Of a DNA stretch of 64,000 bases, positions 15,026 to 24,285 are shown in pieces (the stretch's first letter is position 1; every line of letters begins with the position of its first letter). Where the stretch lies: contig CAZYQI010000002.1 in assembly GCA_964649745.1 (NCBI GenBank), forward strand, positions 1 to 64,000, in the 5' to 3' direction. The DNA comes from CAZEHS01 sp964649745. Its GTDB lineage: Bacteria; Bacillota; Clostridia; Peptostreptococcales; Acidaminobacteraceae. Made by a program: the position numbers and the translations under genes. The notes under the pieces were generated by a model, which was not told the DNA's origin, did not search any database, and was given only the letters and a program-made list of their open reading frames with translations.

Positions 15026-15209
15026 TATCGCTGGGTTAAGTTGAAACAGGCCGTAGGTGATTCAGTTGGCAATAGGTAAAACGGTACCTTCTTTGACGCC
15101 TTAAGGCATTGAAAGGGTGAAAGGGTACAGGCATTGGCCGTATTCGTGATATAATAAAAACAGCTTGGGGATTTACAGGTGTTTTCAACTATTTATTGGA
15201 GGTTCCTTC

Positions 15210-15890
15210 ATGGAGTTCGAGCGTGTTTCCTATGATCAACTGAAGTCTGTCCTGAAAACGGGAGATCTTGTTCTGTGTCACGGTATGCGAAGAAGCAGTC
15301 ATATCTCAGAGCTGTTGGAGGGGTCCTTTTGGTCCCATGTGGGGATGGTGATCCTGCCGGCAGACATTGGTCTGGCGTATGATGCGCCTATGTTTTGGGA
15401 ATCCAACACCCTTCTCAATCTCCCGGACCTGTTACTGAACAAGCCCAAAACCGGACCGATGCTGGTGGACCTGGAACAACGGCTGAAAACGGATGTATCT
15501 GAGGGCTATGATAATTATTTTCGACTGATAAGCCTTAAGAGTGCAACAACCCCATGCTTTTCCGGGGAGCAACTGAGGGCGCTGAGAACCTTTATGGAAG
15601 AGGCCCAAAAATGTGATTTTCCTGAACCGGATTCCAGAGAATACATAGATTATCTGGCAGGAAAGCTGTTAAACCTGCATATTGACAAGGGAAACTACTT
15701 TTGCAGCGAGTTGACAGCAGACACTTACATACATATGAACGTGATGGGTGGGAGCAGAGTTCCCAGCGCGTGGATGCCTAAGGACTTTGCGAAATCGCAA
15801 AAACTACCCATTAATGCACCCTATCATTTAGAGATAGGACCCTTCATTGATATCAAAACAGATGCAGCTGTGGAGACAGACATAAGTTGA
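15210..15890 (+). CDS. YiiX/YebB-like permuted papain-fold hydrolase
   Basis: A 226-aa protein of the permuted NlpC/P60-like family. The pattern is KTGDLVLCHGM (entry strand), then SFWSHVGMVI with the catalytic His (about 46). Later NYFCSELTADTY has the catalytic Cys (about 169). Members cleave amide bonds or act on lipids. The start is the ATG at 15210 after GGAGG; an in-frame ATG 45 bases upstream lacks a site. It is followed 10 bases later by the 7TMR-GGDEF gene and then lplA, probably one transcript. Confidence 0.8.
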   Translation: MEFERVSYDQLKSVLKTGDLVLCHGMRRSSHISELLEGSFWSHVGMVILPADIGLAYDAPMFWESNTLLNLPDLLLNKPKTGPMLVDLEQRLKTDVSEGYDNYFRLISLKSATTPCFSGEQLRALRTFMEEAQKCDFPEPDSREYIDYLAGKLLNLHIDKGNYFCSELTADTYIHMNVMGGSRVPSAWMPKDFAKSQKLPINAPYHLEIGPFIDIKTDAAVETDIS

Positions 15891-15900
15891 GGTATGATCA

Positions 15901-17793
15901 ATGACTAATCGGGCCATCAAACGCCTTCTAACAGTTTTGATCTTGATTCTTTTGGGGAGCCTTTTATCTGCCTGCGGAATCACGGAGGGGGCTCTTCAGG
16001 CCAAGAACGGGATTTTAACAATACCTAAGGAAGTCACGCAAGTCAATCATCTGTACAAGCTTAAGGGAGACTGGCGGATTGTCTTCGGCAGCTGGCTTGA
16101 CCCTGCCCTGCCATGGGAAGAGGTCTTAAGCCGTACTCAGAATATTAAGGTTCCTGGGGTTTATAAGCCTGATGAGCTTCGTGGTTTTCCTGACAGCGGA
16201 GCGGGTTTTGGCACCCTTGCACTGAAGCTGGAGGCTCCTGAACTAGAGAAAGAGCGATATGCCGTCGAAACCGTTTACCTGGGGTCAGCCTATGAGATGT
16301 ACGCCAACGGGACATTCATCGGCGAAGTCGGCAAGATTGGGAAGACACCTGAATCTACCCAAGGACACATCAATCCCATTATGGGAACTGTCGAAGCGCA
16401 GGATGGAGAAATCACCCTGATGCTTCATTTTTCTGTATTCAAGAATGCCTTTTATATAAGAGATTTTTTGATCGGCGCAGAAAGCAGTATACGGTATCAC
16501 TACCTCATCCGGCTCGCGTTGGATCTCTTGATTGTAGGTTCCGCACTGATTATGGGCCTTTATCATTTGTGCCTTTACTGGTTGAGGCGAAAAGATACGT
16601 CCTTACTCTATTTTGCAATGATCTGTTTTATTTACTGTGCGCGTACCCTTTGCGTCGGGAACCGCTTTATAGTAACCCTGATACCGAACCTTGATTCTGA
16701 GGTTTTTATGAGAATCACCTATATCACAATTTATCTGATGCCGATGTTGATCATGCTGTTTCTTAGAGCCATCTATACCACCTATACCCCCCGCATACTT
16801 GTTGTCGGAATGACCGTGTTTTCTATTGCAACCACCCTGATGACATTGGTTACCGGCTTCGAAACCTTTGACAAGGTAATGGTTTTGTTTGAATGGGTTT
16901 TCGTGATTTTAATGCTGTCTATGATTACCATTATATCCAGAGCCCGCTTCAAAGGAGAAATCGGTTCCGGGGTCATGCTGTCGGGAATTGTCATATTCTG
17001 TGCCACCGGCGTCAACGATCTGCTTTACGAGATGGGAATCATTCATACCACATCCCTCACGCCGATTGGATTCATGCTGTTCCTGTTTGCTCAGGCGGTT
17101 ATGCTCTCTATTGTGTACTCCAACGCCTATAAGCAGGCGGAGCACCTTGCCACGGAGAATCTGCGGATCAACGAAGAGCTGCGCAGAAGCAATGAAGAAC
17201 TGGAATCTGCCGTGGCCCTGCGCACCTCGCAGATCAGGGAGACACAGAAAGCACTGGAAATACGCAATGCAGAGCTTAAATGGCAGGCCATTACGGATCC
17301 CTTGACAGGCCTGTACAATCGCCGCTATCTTTTTGACTCGGCGGAAATGTCGCCTGAAGGGGAACGTTATGGGATGGCAGTCATCGATATCGACGATTTC
17401 AAGCAGATCAATGATACCTATGGACATGTGGTGGGAGACGAGGTCATCTGCCAACTGGCTCAGATACTGATGATAACCTTTGCAGAGGAAGACATAGCGG
17501 CCCGCATAGGCGGTGAGGAATTCTGTGTTTTCTCAAGGATACTCAGCGAATCGGAATTCGCCGACAAGCTGGAAAATTTAATGATGCGGGTCCGAAAAAG
17601 TATATGCATGGTCAGTTCAAAACCCATACAATACACGGTGAGCATCGGCTATGCCATCAGCACCGGGAGCGTGGATGTGGATTCCCTGTTCCTGCGCAGT
17701 GATACAGCTGTTTATCAAGCAAAACGAAGTGGTAAGAACTGTTGTACTCCATACACGGATTCCCGGGAAGAGGCTTCCTCAGATGCGGGATGA
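15901..17793 (+). CDS. 7TMR-DISM diguanylate cyclase
   Basis: A 630-aa lipoprotein-like receptor. A lipobox LSAC lies at residues 22-25, and a DISMED2-type extracellular beta domain covers about 40-195. Seven membrane helices (about 200-405), a coiled coil (about 410-460) and a GGDEF domain (about 465-620) follow. The active-site motif is GGEEF, which is competent, and DPLTGLYNRRY is present. It should make cyclic-di-GMP in response to an outside signal. It lies between the YiiX-like hydrolase and lipoate-protein ligase genes. Confidence 0.93.
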   Translation: MTNRAIKRLLTVLILILLGSLLSACGITEGALQAKNGILTIPKEVTQVNHLYKLKGDWRIVFGSWLDPALPWEEVLSRTQNIKVPGVYKPDELRGFPDSGAGFGTLALKLEAPELEKERYAVETVYLGSAYEMYANGTFIGEVGKIGKTPESTQGHINPIMGTVEAQDGEITLMLHFSVFKNAFYIRDFLIGAESSIRYHYLIRLALDLLIVGSALIMGLYHLCLYWLRRKDTSLLYFAMICFIYCARTLCVGNRFIVTLIPNLDSEVFMRITYITIYLMPMLIMLFLRAIYTTYTPRILVVGMTVFSIATTLMTLVTGFETFDKVMVLFEWVFVILMLSMITIISRARFKGEIGSGVMLSGIVIFCATGVNDLLYEMGIIHTTSLTPIGFMLFLFAQAVMLSIVYSNAYKQAEHLATENLRINEELRRSNEELESAVALRTSQIRETQKALEIRNAELKWQAITDPLTGLYNRRYLFDSAEMSPEGERYGMAVIDIDDFKQINDTYGHVVGDEVICQLAQILMITFAEEDIAARIGGEEFCVFSRILSESEFADKLENLMMRVRKSICMVSSKPIQYTVSIGYAISTGSVDVDSLFLRSDTAVYQAKRSGKNCCTPYTDSREEASSDAG

Positions 17794-17818
17794 CGGCGCT
17801 CAAAGGAGGATACCGGCA

Positions 17819-18811
17819 ATGCAGACAAAACTGTTTTTTTCTGAATCGACAAACCCGTGGTTCAATCTGGCTTTTGAAGAATATCTGGTCAACACCGTGG
17901 GTGAGGACGAGGTTTGCCTCTATTTATGGCAAAACCAGCACACGGTTGTCATCGGCAAGCATCAGAATCCGTGGCGGGAGGTTCTTTCCTCCGAGCTTGA
18001 AAAGGACGGCGGCCGTCTGGCCCGACGCCTCTCGGGGGGCGGAGCCGTTTATCACGACCTGGGGAACCTGAACTTCACATTTGCAATGAATAAGAAGCAC
18101 GAGGACCTTCACCGCCAGCTGGGTGTGATTTTGGAGGGCGTAAAATCCCTCGGTATCGATGCGGAATTCTCCGGTCGGAACGATATCCTGTCCCAGGGCC
18201 GCAAGTTCTCCGGCAATGCATTCTATCACGGACGCACTAATTATTACCACCACGGAACCATCCTGGTGGATGTGGATATGTCAAAACTGGGCCGCTATCT
18301 CAACGTCTCGGTTAAAAAGCTCCAGGCAAAAGGAGTAGAGTCGGTCAAGTCACGGGTTATCAATTTGAAAGAAATAAACCCCGAAATCACCATCGACGGG
18401 GTCAAGGAATCCGTAGCCAGGGCGTTTGAAAAAACTTACGGGGTGCCGGAGGCTGTGAATATCGTGTCGGAAAAGGAGGCACCCCAAGATGCACTGGACC
18501 GTTATCATCACTATGCATCATGGGAGTGGCGGTATGGAAAGACCCCGGAGTTTGATATCACCTTCGAGGAAAAATTTGCATGGGGTGAAATTGTTCTCAG
18601 CTTCAAGCTGAAGGGCGCCGTTATCGAATCCAGCGGCATATACTCCGATGCTATGTCTACATTGCTGGTGGAATCCATGCAGGGGCTGTTTGACGGGAAA
18701 CGTCTGGATCCCGTGGAGCTGGGCAACGCGGTTGCCGGTCTTGCTGTTGAGCCGCTGCTGAAGGACCAGTGTTCGGATCTGGAGGCATGGCTGAGAGCCT
18801 TGCCTGTGTGA
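17819..18811 (+). CDS. lplA: lipoate-protein ligase A
   Basis: A 330-aa enzyme that activates lipoate with ATP and attaches it to lipoyl domains. Motifs are RRLSGGGAVYHD (about 60-71), then GNLNFTF, GRNDIL and GRKFSGNAFY (about 118-140). The C-terminal accessory domain is present (about 240-330). The start is the ATG at 17819 behind AAAGGAGG; a longer in-frame ORF overlapping the GGDEF gene is not used. No lipoylated enzyme complex is encoded in the window. Confidence 0.94.
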   Translation: MQTKLFFSESTNPWFNLAFEEYLVNTVGEDEVCLYLWQNQHTVVIGKHQNPWREVLSSELEKDGGRLARRLSGGGAVYHDLGNLNFTFAMNKKHEDLHRQLGVILEGVKSLGIDAEFSGRNDILSQGRKFSGNAFYHGRTNYYHHGTILVDVDMSKLGRYLNVSVKKLQAKGVESVKSRVINLKEINPEITIDGVKESVARAFEKTYGVPEAVNIVSEKEAPQDALDRYHHYASWEWRYGKTPEFDITFEEKFAWGEIVLSFKLKGAVIESSGIYSDAMSTLLVESMQGLFDGKRLDPVELGNAVAGLAVEPLLKDQCSDLEAWLRALPV

Positions 18812-18922
18812 TGGATTTATTTTCATTCCAGTGTCCGGTTTCGCTGACTTTTGGGTATACATGAATAGGATAAATAATTGTTTGAAGCCGTAGGATTGTT
18901 TCAGAGGCAGGGAGGCGGATGT

Positions 18923-19450
18923 ATGAAAATCGAATCAGGATACCCGGTTCAATCCTCCGTTAAAGCGGAAGAGGTTAGAAACAATACGGAGAAGCAAAAG
19001 CCCGCCATTTCAAAATCAGAGGGCTATGCCATTCTTTCACAGAAAGACCAGATGACGATTTCGATGCTGAAAGGGGAGACAGACAAGAACTTTCAATCCC
19101 TGAGGGATATCGTTACAGACCTACTGAAGCGTCAGGGGGTTGAACTGGATAAGCTCCAAAAGGGCGATACGGTGAAAGTGGATGACAAGGCCCGGGCAGA
19201 TGCAGCGAAAATGATCGCGGATGACGGCCCCCTTGGAGCGGAAAAGACTGCGGAGAGGATTGTTCAGTTTGCAAAATCCATCTCCGGCGGCGATACAGGG
19301 AAGCTTGATACCCTGAGGGCTGCAATTGAAAAAGGTTTTAAAGAAGCAGAAAAGGCGTTTGGCGGTCAATTACCGGACATTTCGAAGAAAACCATGGAGC
19401 TGGTCAACGGTAAACTGGATGCATGGGAAAATGAAGGGACCACCACTTAA
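18923..19450 (+). CDS. hypothetical protein, DUF5610-like
   Basis: A 175-aa soluble, largely helical protein. The N-terminal 45 residues are polar and probably disordered. The C-terminal part (RAAIEKGFKEAEKAFGGQLPDISKKTMELV, about 132-162) resembles the DUF5610 pattern of a glycine-phenylalanine-rich helix pair. The start is the ATG at 18923 after GGGAGG. No enzyme motif is seen, and a terminator follows. It is a single gene between lplA and the histidine kinase. Confidence 0.7.
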   Translation: MKIESGYPVQSSVKAEEVRNNTEKQKPAISKSEGYAILSQKDQMTISMLKGETDKNFQSLRDIVTDLLKRQGVELDKLQKGDTVKVDDKARADAAKMIADDGPLGAEKTAERIVQFAKSISGGDTGKLDTLRAAIEKGFKEAEKAFGGQLPDISKKTMELVNGKLDAWENEGTTT

Positions 19451-19469
19451 AACAGGTTATATTACCTTT

Positions 19470-19496
19470 AACGGCAGGCGTACTGCCGTTTTTATT
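19470..19496 (+). terminator. terminator
   Basis: AACGGCAG / CTGCCGTT stem with a five-base loop, then TTTATT, twenty bases after the preceding stop. Confidence 0.75.
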
Positions 19497-19599
19497 GTGT
19501 TGAAGCGGCACCGGCGGCGATTTTCGGTGGTACTTATCCGTCTGTACATGATAAAATCGAGTATACCGCAAGATCCTCTGAAGAACTGGAGAACGGAAG

Positions 19600-21000
19600 A
19601 TGAAGCAGCAGACGCTTACCAAGATATTTTTTTTGAACTACCTGAGCATGCTGATTTTTTTACTGGCAGGGGTGTGGGCTACCAACAGCTATTCATCAGC
19701 AAAGGTAGACGAGGTTCTTGCCTGGGTCAGTGATGATCGCATTATGGAGGCGTACGCCATATACGAGTCCAAGGGAGCCAAGGCTTATTATGAAACCTTG
19801 GGAACGGGCCTGGGTTATTCGGTGGATTATTTTGTGATCATCAGCCCCAATGATGTGGTGTTGGACCAATATGGCTCCCCCTACTCCCTGGGGCATCAAT
19901 TCCCGGAGAAGGAATCCAACAACCTGATCAATGATCCGGACACCTATGCGTTCTATCCCAACGAAACAGATGAAATCATGATTGTGAAGCTTACCGGCAA
20001 TCAGATGAAGAATCGGATCAATGCGATTTTGCTGAAATCATGGGGAGCCTATTCCTTAAGCGTGATTCTGCTTCTGTACCTCCTGACACGGACAACCGCC
20101 GTGCGAATTCTTCAGCCCATCCAGTGCCTGACCAATGCGGTCAGAGAGGTGGGAAACGGGCAATATGATATCAATGCGGATTTTGAGGCAAAATATGAGC
20201 TGGGGCAGTTGAAAGAGGCCCTGTTGGCGATGTCTAAAAAGATCAAGGAAGAGGACCGGCTCCGTACGCAAAGTGAAGATGACCGGCGGCAGTTGGTTCT
20301 AAATATCTCACATGATCTCAAAACGCCCTTAACCAATATACGGGGATATTCAGAAACCGCATTGAGTCAATATGCGGATACGGATGAAACCCTTAAGAAT
20401 TACCTGACGATCATACAGAACAACAGCATAAAGGCGGACACCCTCCTAAAAAACCTCTTTGAGCTTTCACGTATTGAAAATGCAGGGTTTGTGCCGAATA
20501 TCACCCCTCAGGACATTGGCGAGGTGATCCGCAGAATTCTGACAGATTACATCCCGGAACTGGAGGCGGCCGGCATTGAGTATGATATCGACATTCCGGC
20601 GGAGATTATCATTGCATATGTCGATGAGGCGTTGATGCGCAGGGCGTTCTCCAACCTTCTTGACAACAGTATCCGATACCTTACAGGTGTCCGGAATCCT
20701 GTCTTGAGTATCGTTGTTATACCTGAAGAAAGGGACAGGGTTGGAATCATCGTGACAGACAACGGCCCTGGGATTCCAACGGACCTTAGAGAAAAGGTAT
20801 TCAAGCCCTTCGTTACCACCGACCAATCCAGAAACCGGTCTTATGACGGAACCGGACTGGGGCTGGCGATTACAAGGGCAATCATTGAAAAACACAAGGG
20901 AACGGTTGGGGTAATCGATTCGCCTTCCCGGGGGGCCAGCTTTGAAATTTTGTTGCCGATGATCGCGACAAAGATGATTGTGGCAAAGGATGAAATATGA
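19600..21000 (+). CDS. orphan sensor histidine kinase
   Basis: A 466-aa membrane kinase. TM1 spans about 9-27, an extracellular sensor about 28-145, TM2 about 148-165 and HAMP about 168-220. The phosphoacceptor box is ISHDLKTPLTNIRGYSE (His about 233). The ATPase domain has NLLDNSIRYL (N box), DNGPGIP (G1) and GTGLGLAI (G2). No response regulator gene flanks it, so its partner is encoded elsewhere. Its stop overlaps the upstream frame of the patB gene, giving a tight junction. Confidence 0.92.
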   Translation: MKQQTLTKIFFLNYLSMLIFLLAGVWATNSYSSAKVDEVLAWVSDDRIMEAYAIYESKGAKAYYETLGTGLGYSVDYFVIISPNDVVLDQYGSPYSLGHQFPEKESNNLINDPDTYAFYPNETDEIMIVKLTGNQMKNRINAILLKSWGAYSLSVILLLYLLTRTTAVRILQPIQCLTNAVREVGNGQYDINADFEAKYELGQLKEALLAMSKKIKEEDRLRTQSEDDRRQLVLNISHDLKTPLTNIRGYSETALSQYADTDETLKNYLTIIQNNSIKADTLLKNLFELSRIENAGFVPNITPQDIGEVIRRILTDYIPELEAAGIEYDIDIPAEIIIAYVDEALMRRAFSNLLDNSIRYLTGVRNPVLSIVVIPEERDRVGIIVTDNGPGIPTDLREKVFKPFVTTDQSRNRSYDGTGLGLAITRAIIEKHKGTVGVIDSPSRGASFEILLPMIATKMIVAKDEI

Positions 21001-21017
21001 TGAAGCGAGGACAAACC

Positions 21018-22205
21018 ATGGCATATGAATTTGATAAAGCACTGAATCGAAAGCACACCAACGCAATCAAGTGGGATGATATGGGCCTTTATTACAAGGG
21101 AACCGATCTGCTTCCCATGTGGATTGCGGACATGGATTTTGAGGCAGCACCGGAGATACAGGAGGCTATGAAGGCTCGGGTTGAGCACGGGGTATACGGC
21201 TACGTGTCCACGCCGGCTTCCTATTTTCAAAGGGCCGCAGAATGGACAAAGAGGCGCCACGGCCATGAGGTTGCGGCAGAAACCCTGGTTCATTGTCCCG
21301 GTGTGGTGCCGGGCCTCTCACTTTTGATTCAGCTGTTCACGGAACGGGGTGAAAAGGTAATCATTCAGCCCCCGGTGTATCCACCGTTCCGAAACGTATT
21401 GGTTAAAAATCACCGGCAGCCGGTGCTAAATCCCCTTATTGAAGAAAACGGCCGTTACCGTATGGATTATGGTCATCTGGAATCCCTGGCCTCCGATCCG
21501 GAGATCCGGTGGCTGATTCTCTGCAATCCCCACAACCCTGTTGGACGAAGCTGGTCCCGGGAGGAGCTGCAAAAGCTGGCAGACATTTGTCTGAAGCATG
21601 GTGTGCGCATCATCAGCGATGAAATATGGCGGGATCTTGTTTATGCTCCAAACCGGCATACGCCGCTGGCATCCTTGGGAGCGGCGGTTGAAGAGATGAC
21701 CGTCACCCTCTGGGCGGTGTCTAAAACCTTCAATCTGGCAGGTCTTCAGGCTTCTTTTATTTCATTTCCCCGGGAGAATGACAGAAAGCGCTTCCGTGAG
21801 GAGATGGAAAGAATGGATATTGTGCTCCATAACACCCTGGGACTAACCGGGACTCAGGCCGCCATGGAACATGGAGAGCCCTGGCTGGAGGAACTGAAAG
21901 ACTATCTGGCGGATAATATCGCCTATGCAAAGGCATATATGGAGACGAATATTCCCGAGGTGACGTTCTTCATTCCCGAAGCCACTTACCTGCTTTGGCT
22001 GGATTTCAGAGCCCTGGGACTCCGCGGGAAGGAACTGGGAGAGCTTCTGGAGGGAACCGGACGTATTGCCCTGAACGCCGGGGCATCCTTCGGGGATGAG
22101 GGAAAGGGGTTTATGCGGATGAACGTTGCATGCCCCCGACATCAGCTGGAAGAAGCCCTGAGAAGAATTGAAGCGGCGGTTAAATCCGTCAGGGGAGAGA
22201 AGTAG
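21018..22205 (+). CDS. patB: PatB/MalY-type C-S lyase (cystathionine beta-lyase)
   Basis: A 395-aa fold-type I PLP enzyme. The family start is FDKALNRKHTNAIKWD. Other motifs are MWIADMDF (about 34-41), CNPHNPVGR (substrate/PLP region, about 170-178), SDEIWRDL and SKTFNLAGLQ with the PLP Lys (about 235). MalY/PatB enzymes cleave cystathionine or cysteine conjugates to a thiol, pyruvate and ammonia. I chose the ATG at 21018 behind GCGAGGA; an ATG pair at 20997 overlapping the kinase stop is possible. The aldo/keto reductase gene follows without a gap. Confidence 0.9.
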   Translation: MAYEFDKALNRKHTNAIKWDDMGLYYKGTDLLPMWIADMDFEAAPEIQEAMKARVEHGVYGYVSTPASYFQRAAEWTKRRHGHEVAAETLVHCPGVVPGLSLLIQLFTERGEKVIIQPPVYPPFRNVLVKNHRQPVLNPLIEENGRYRMDYGHLESLASDPEIRWLILCNPHNPVGRSWSREELQKLADICLKHGVRIISDEIWRDLVYAPNRHTPLASLGAAVEEMTVTLWAVSKTFNLAGLQASFISFPRENDRKRFREEMERMDIVLHNTLGLTGTQAAMEHGEPWLEELKDYLADNIAYAKAYMETNIPEVTFFIPEATYLLWLDFRALGLRGKELGELLEGTGRIALNAGASFGDEGKGFMRMNVACPRHQLEEALRRIEAAVKSVRGEK

Positions 22206-23438
22206 ATGCTTTACAGAACTCTTGGAAATACGGGAAAACAGATATCCGCGCTGTCATACGGCTGTATGCGGTACCCCAGAAGTGGCGGGAAACAGAACCG
22301 GTCCGGTAAAATTGATGAGGTGCGAGCCGCCCGGCAGGTCCACAGTGCCATCGACCGTGGGGTGAATTATTTCGATACCGCGTATGTGTACGATGGGGGA
22401 AAGAATGAGGCGGTTTTGGGGAACATCCTTGCCGGCGGTCACCGAAGCAAGGTGATGATTGCTACCAAGCTCCCTCCCTACATGGTCCATTCGCCAAAGG
22501 ATATGGATCATATCCTTGAAACCCAGCTGAAGCGGCTGCAAACGGATCATATTGATTTTTACCTGATTCACGCCCTGAACAATGCCGGGGGTTGGAACCG
22601 CCTTAAGGAGCAGGGGGCCCTGGAATTCATTGAAAAAGCCAAAGCATCGGGTAAAATAGGACATTTCGGTTTCTCCTATCATGGAGAGAAGGAAGACTTC
22701 AAGACCCTGGTTGACGATCATCCCTGGGATTTCTGCCAGATCCAGTACAATTACCTAGATGAAAACTATCAGGCAGGCCGTGAAGGACTTCATTATGCAT
22801 CCGGAAAGGGACTTGGGGTCATGGTCATGGAGCCCCTGCGGGGCGGTATGCTGACCGGGCGAGTGCCGGACAGCGTTGAAAAGATATGGAGTCGGGCCGC
22901 CGCCGAGAGAAGCCCGGCGGAATGGGCTCTGCGCTGGCTGTGGAACCAACCGGAAGTGACCACGGTGCTTTCCGGCATGAATGAAGAGGCTCACATCGAA
23001 GAAAACATCCGGGTGGCCTGTGAAACCATGCCCAACTCCATGACGGCCCAGGAACTGGCCTTGGTGGATGAAGTGAAGGAAACGTATTTCAGACTGAAGA
23101 AGGTGGACTGCACCGGCTGCGGCTATTGTATGCCGTGTCCGGCAGGGGTCAATATCCCCATGTGCTTCGGTTTCTACAACAGCAAGCATCTTTTTGGCGG
23201 AAACGGCGCGAACCTTCAATATGTCGGCTTCACCAGCGGGCTCGCCGGAGGGAACCCCTCCAATGCATCCCTGTGTGTGAATTGCGGCAAGTGTGAAACA
23301 GCGTGCCCGCAGCATATTGCCATCCGTAAGGAGCTCCGGCAGGTAGTAAAGGAAATGGAACCCCTGGCTGTACGGCCCCTGATGGCTGGCGTCCGGCAGT
23401 ACCTTAAAATCCGGGATCGGCTCAGTCGCAATAAATAA
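22206..23438 (+). CDS. aldo/keto reductase with C-terminal ferredoxin domain
   Basis: A 410-aa protein. The aldo/keto reductase barrel (about 1-290) has the catalytic FDTAYVYDGGKNE, with Asp and Tyr, and a DFYLIHAL strand. The C-terminal part (about 295-400) has two 4Fe-4S clusters, CTGCGYCMPC and CVNCGKCETAC. This architecture is common in anaerobes, where electrons from ferredoxin-like clusters may reach the barrel. It begins directly after patB and is likely co-transcribed. The substrate is unknown. Confidence 0.93.
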   Translation: MLYRTLGNTGKQISALSYGCMRYPRSGGKQNRSGKIDEVRAARQVHSAIDRGVNYFDTAYVYDGGKNEAVLGNILAGGHRSKVMIATKLPPYMVHSPKDMDHILETQLKRLQTDHIDFYLIHALNNAGGWNRLKEQGALEFIEKAKASGKIGHFGFSYHGEKEDFKTLVDDHPWDFCQIQYNYLDENYQAGREGLHYASGKGLGVMVMEPLRGGMLTGRVPDSVEKIWSRAAAERSPAEWALRWLWNQPEVTTVLSGMNEEAHIEENIRVACETMPNSMTAQELALVDEVKETYFRLKKVDCTGCGYCMPCPAGVNIPMCFGFYNSKHLFGGNGANLQYVGFTSGLAGGNPSNASLCVNCGKCETACPQHIAIRKELRQVVKEMEPLAVRPLMAGVRQYLKIRDRLSRNK

Positions 23439-23520
23439 ACCCTTCACAGGATGTTCACGGAGCTAACACATTCCCGTCACATTTCTCCTTTACAATGAGT
23501 ACATTAAAGGAGGAGTTATT

Positions 23521-24285
23521 ATGACATTTGTTATTGTATCAACCCTTGCATTGGTGAGCGTAATGATCGTTGGAAAAATAGCCGGCGGCAGACTGAAGGG
23601 AAACCGTTTGGTGCGGGATATGGATCTTTCTGTTTCCGGCCTGGTTGCAGCCCTGGGGGTAACGACCCTGATTGCATATGCGGTTGCAATCGGAGTTGTG
23701 GCAACGAGCCTTGTGGATAATGTTTCGGCAATGGATCAGACCGCCTACCAGCAGGCTTCAGCGGCTGAAACGGTTCCGGAAGTTGGGGATGAAGAAGATC
23801 CGGAAGAGGCCGAAATGCCAGAAGTGACGGAATCGGACAGCGGGCTACAGGAAAGCGTTGCGGTAGAAAGCGCAGTAACTCCTGCGGAGACCGTTGTCGC
23901 GCCGGCTGAAGTTCAAAATACAGTGAAGAGCTCTGTGCCGGCACAGCCCCCCGCCGTGGTGGATCCTGCACCGGCAGCTGCGGTTTCGACGGCTGAATTC
24001 GCAGACGGGACCTATAGCGGTACCGGATACGGTTTTAGAGGTGATATTGCGGTGGATGTTACCGTGCAGGGCGGAAATATTACCGACGTGACGGTAACAG
24101 ACCAGCAGGAAGACCGAAAATGGTTTGAACGGGCCTATTCAGGAGTAGTTCAGCGGATACTGTCGGCCCAAAGTGAGAATGTGGACACAATATCCGGAGC
24201 GACCTATTCATCGAGAGGAATCATCGACGGCGTGGCGGAAGCCCTGAGTAAAGCCCGTGCGGCTGCGAAGCAGGTGATTCAATGA
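23521..24285 (+). CDS. membrane-anchored FMN-binding protein
   Basis: A 254-aa protein. Two N-terminal hydrophobic segments (about 1-17 and 38-60) are followed by a 90-residue acidic and Ala/Pro-rich linker. An FMN-binding domain then follows (about 162-250). The SGATYSS motif (about 226-232) is the site where flavin is covalently attached through Thr in RnfG/NqrC-like proteins. It overlaps the next gene by four bases. An excellent AAAGGAGG site precedes it. It probably passes electrons at the membrane together with the iron-sulfur protein downstream. Confidence 0.9.
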   Translation: MTFVIVSTLALVSVMIVGKIAGGRLKGNRLVRDMDLSVSGLVAALGVTTLIAYAVAIGVVATSLVDNVSAMDQTAYQQASAAETVPEVGDEEDPEEAEMPEVTESDSGLQESVAVESAVTPAETVVAPAEVQNTVKSSVPAQPPAVVDPAPAAAVSTAEFADGTYSGTGYGFRGDIAVDVTVQGGNITDVTVTDQQEDRKWFERAYSGVVQRILSAQSENVDTISGATYSSRGIIDGVAEALSKARAAAKQVIQ

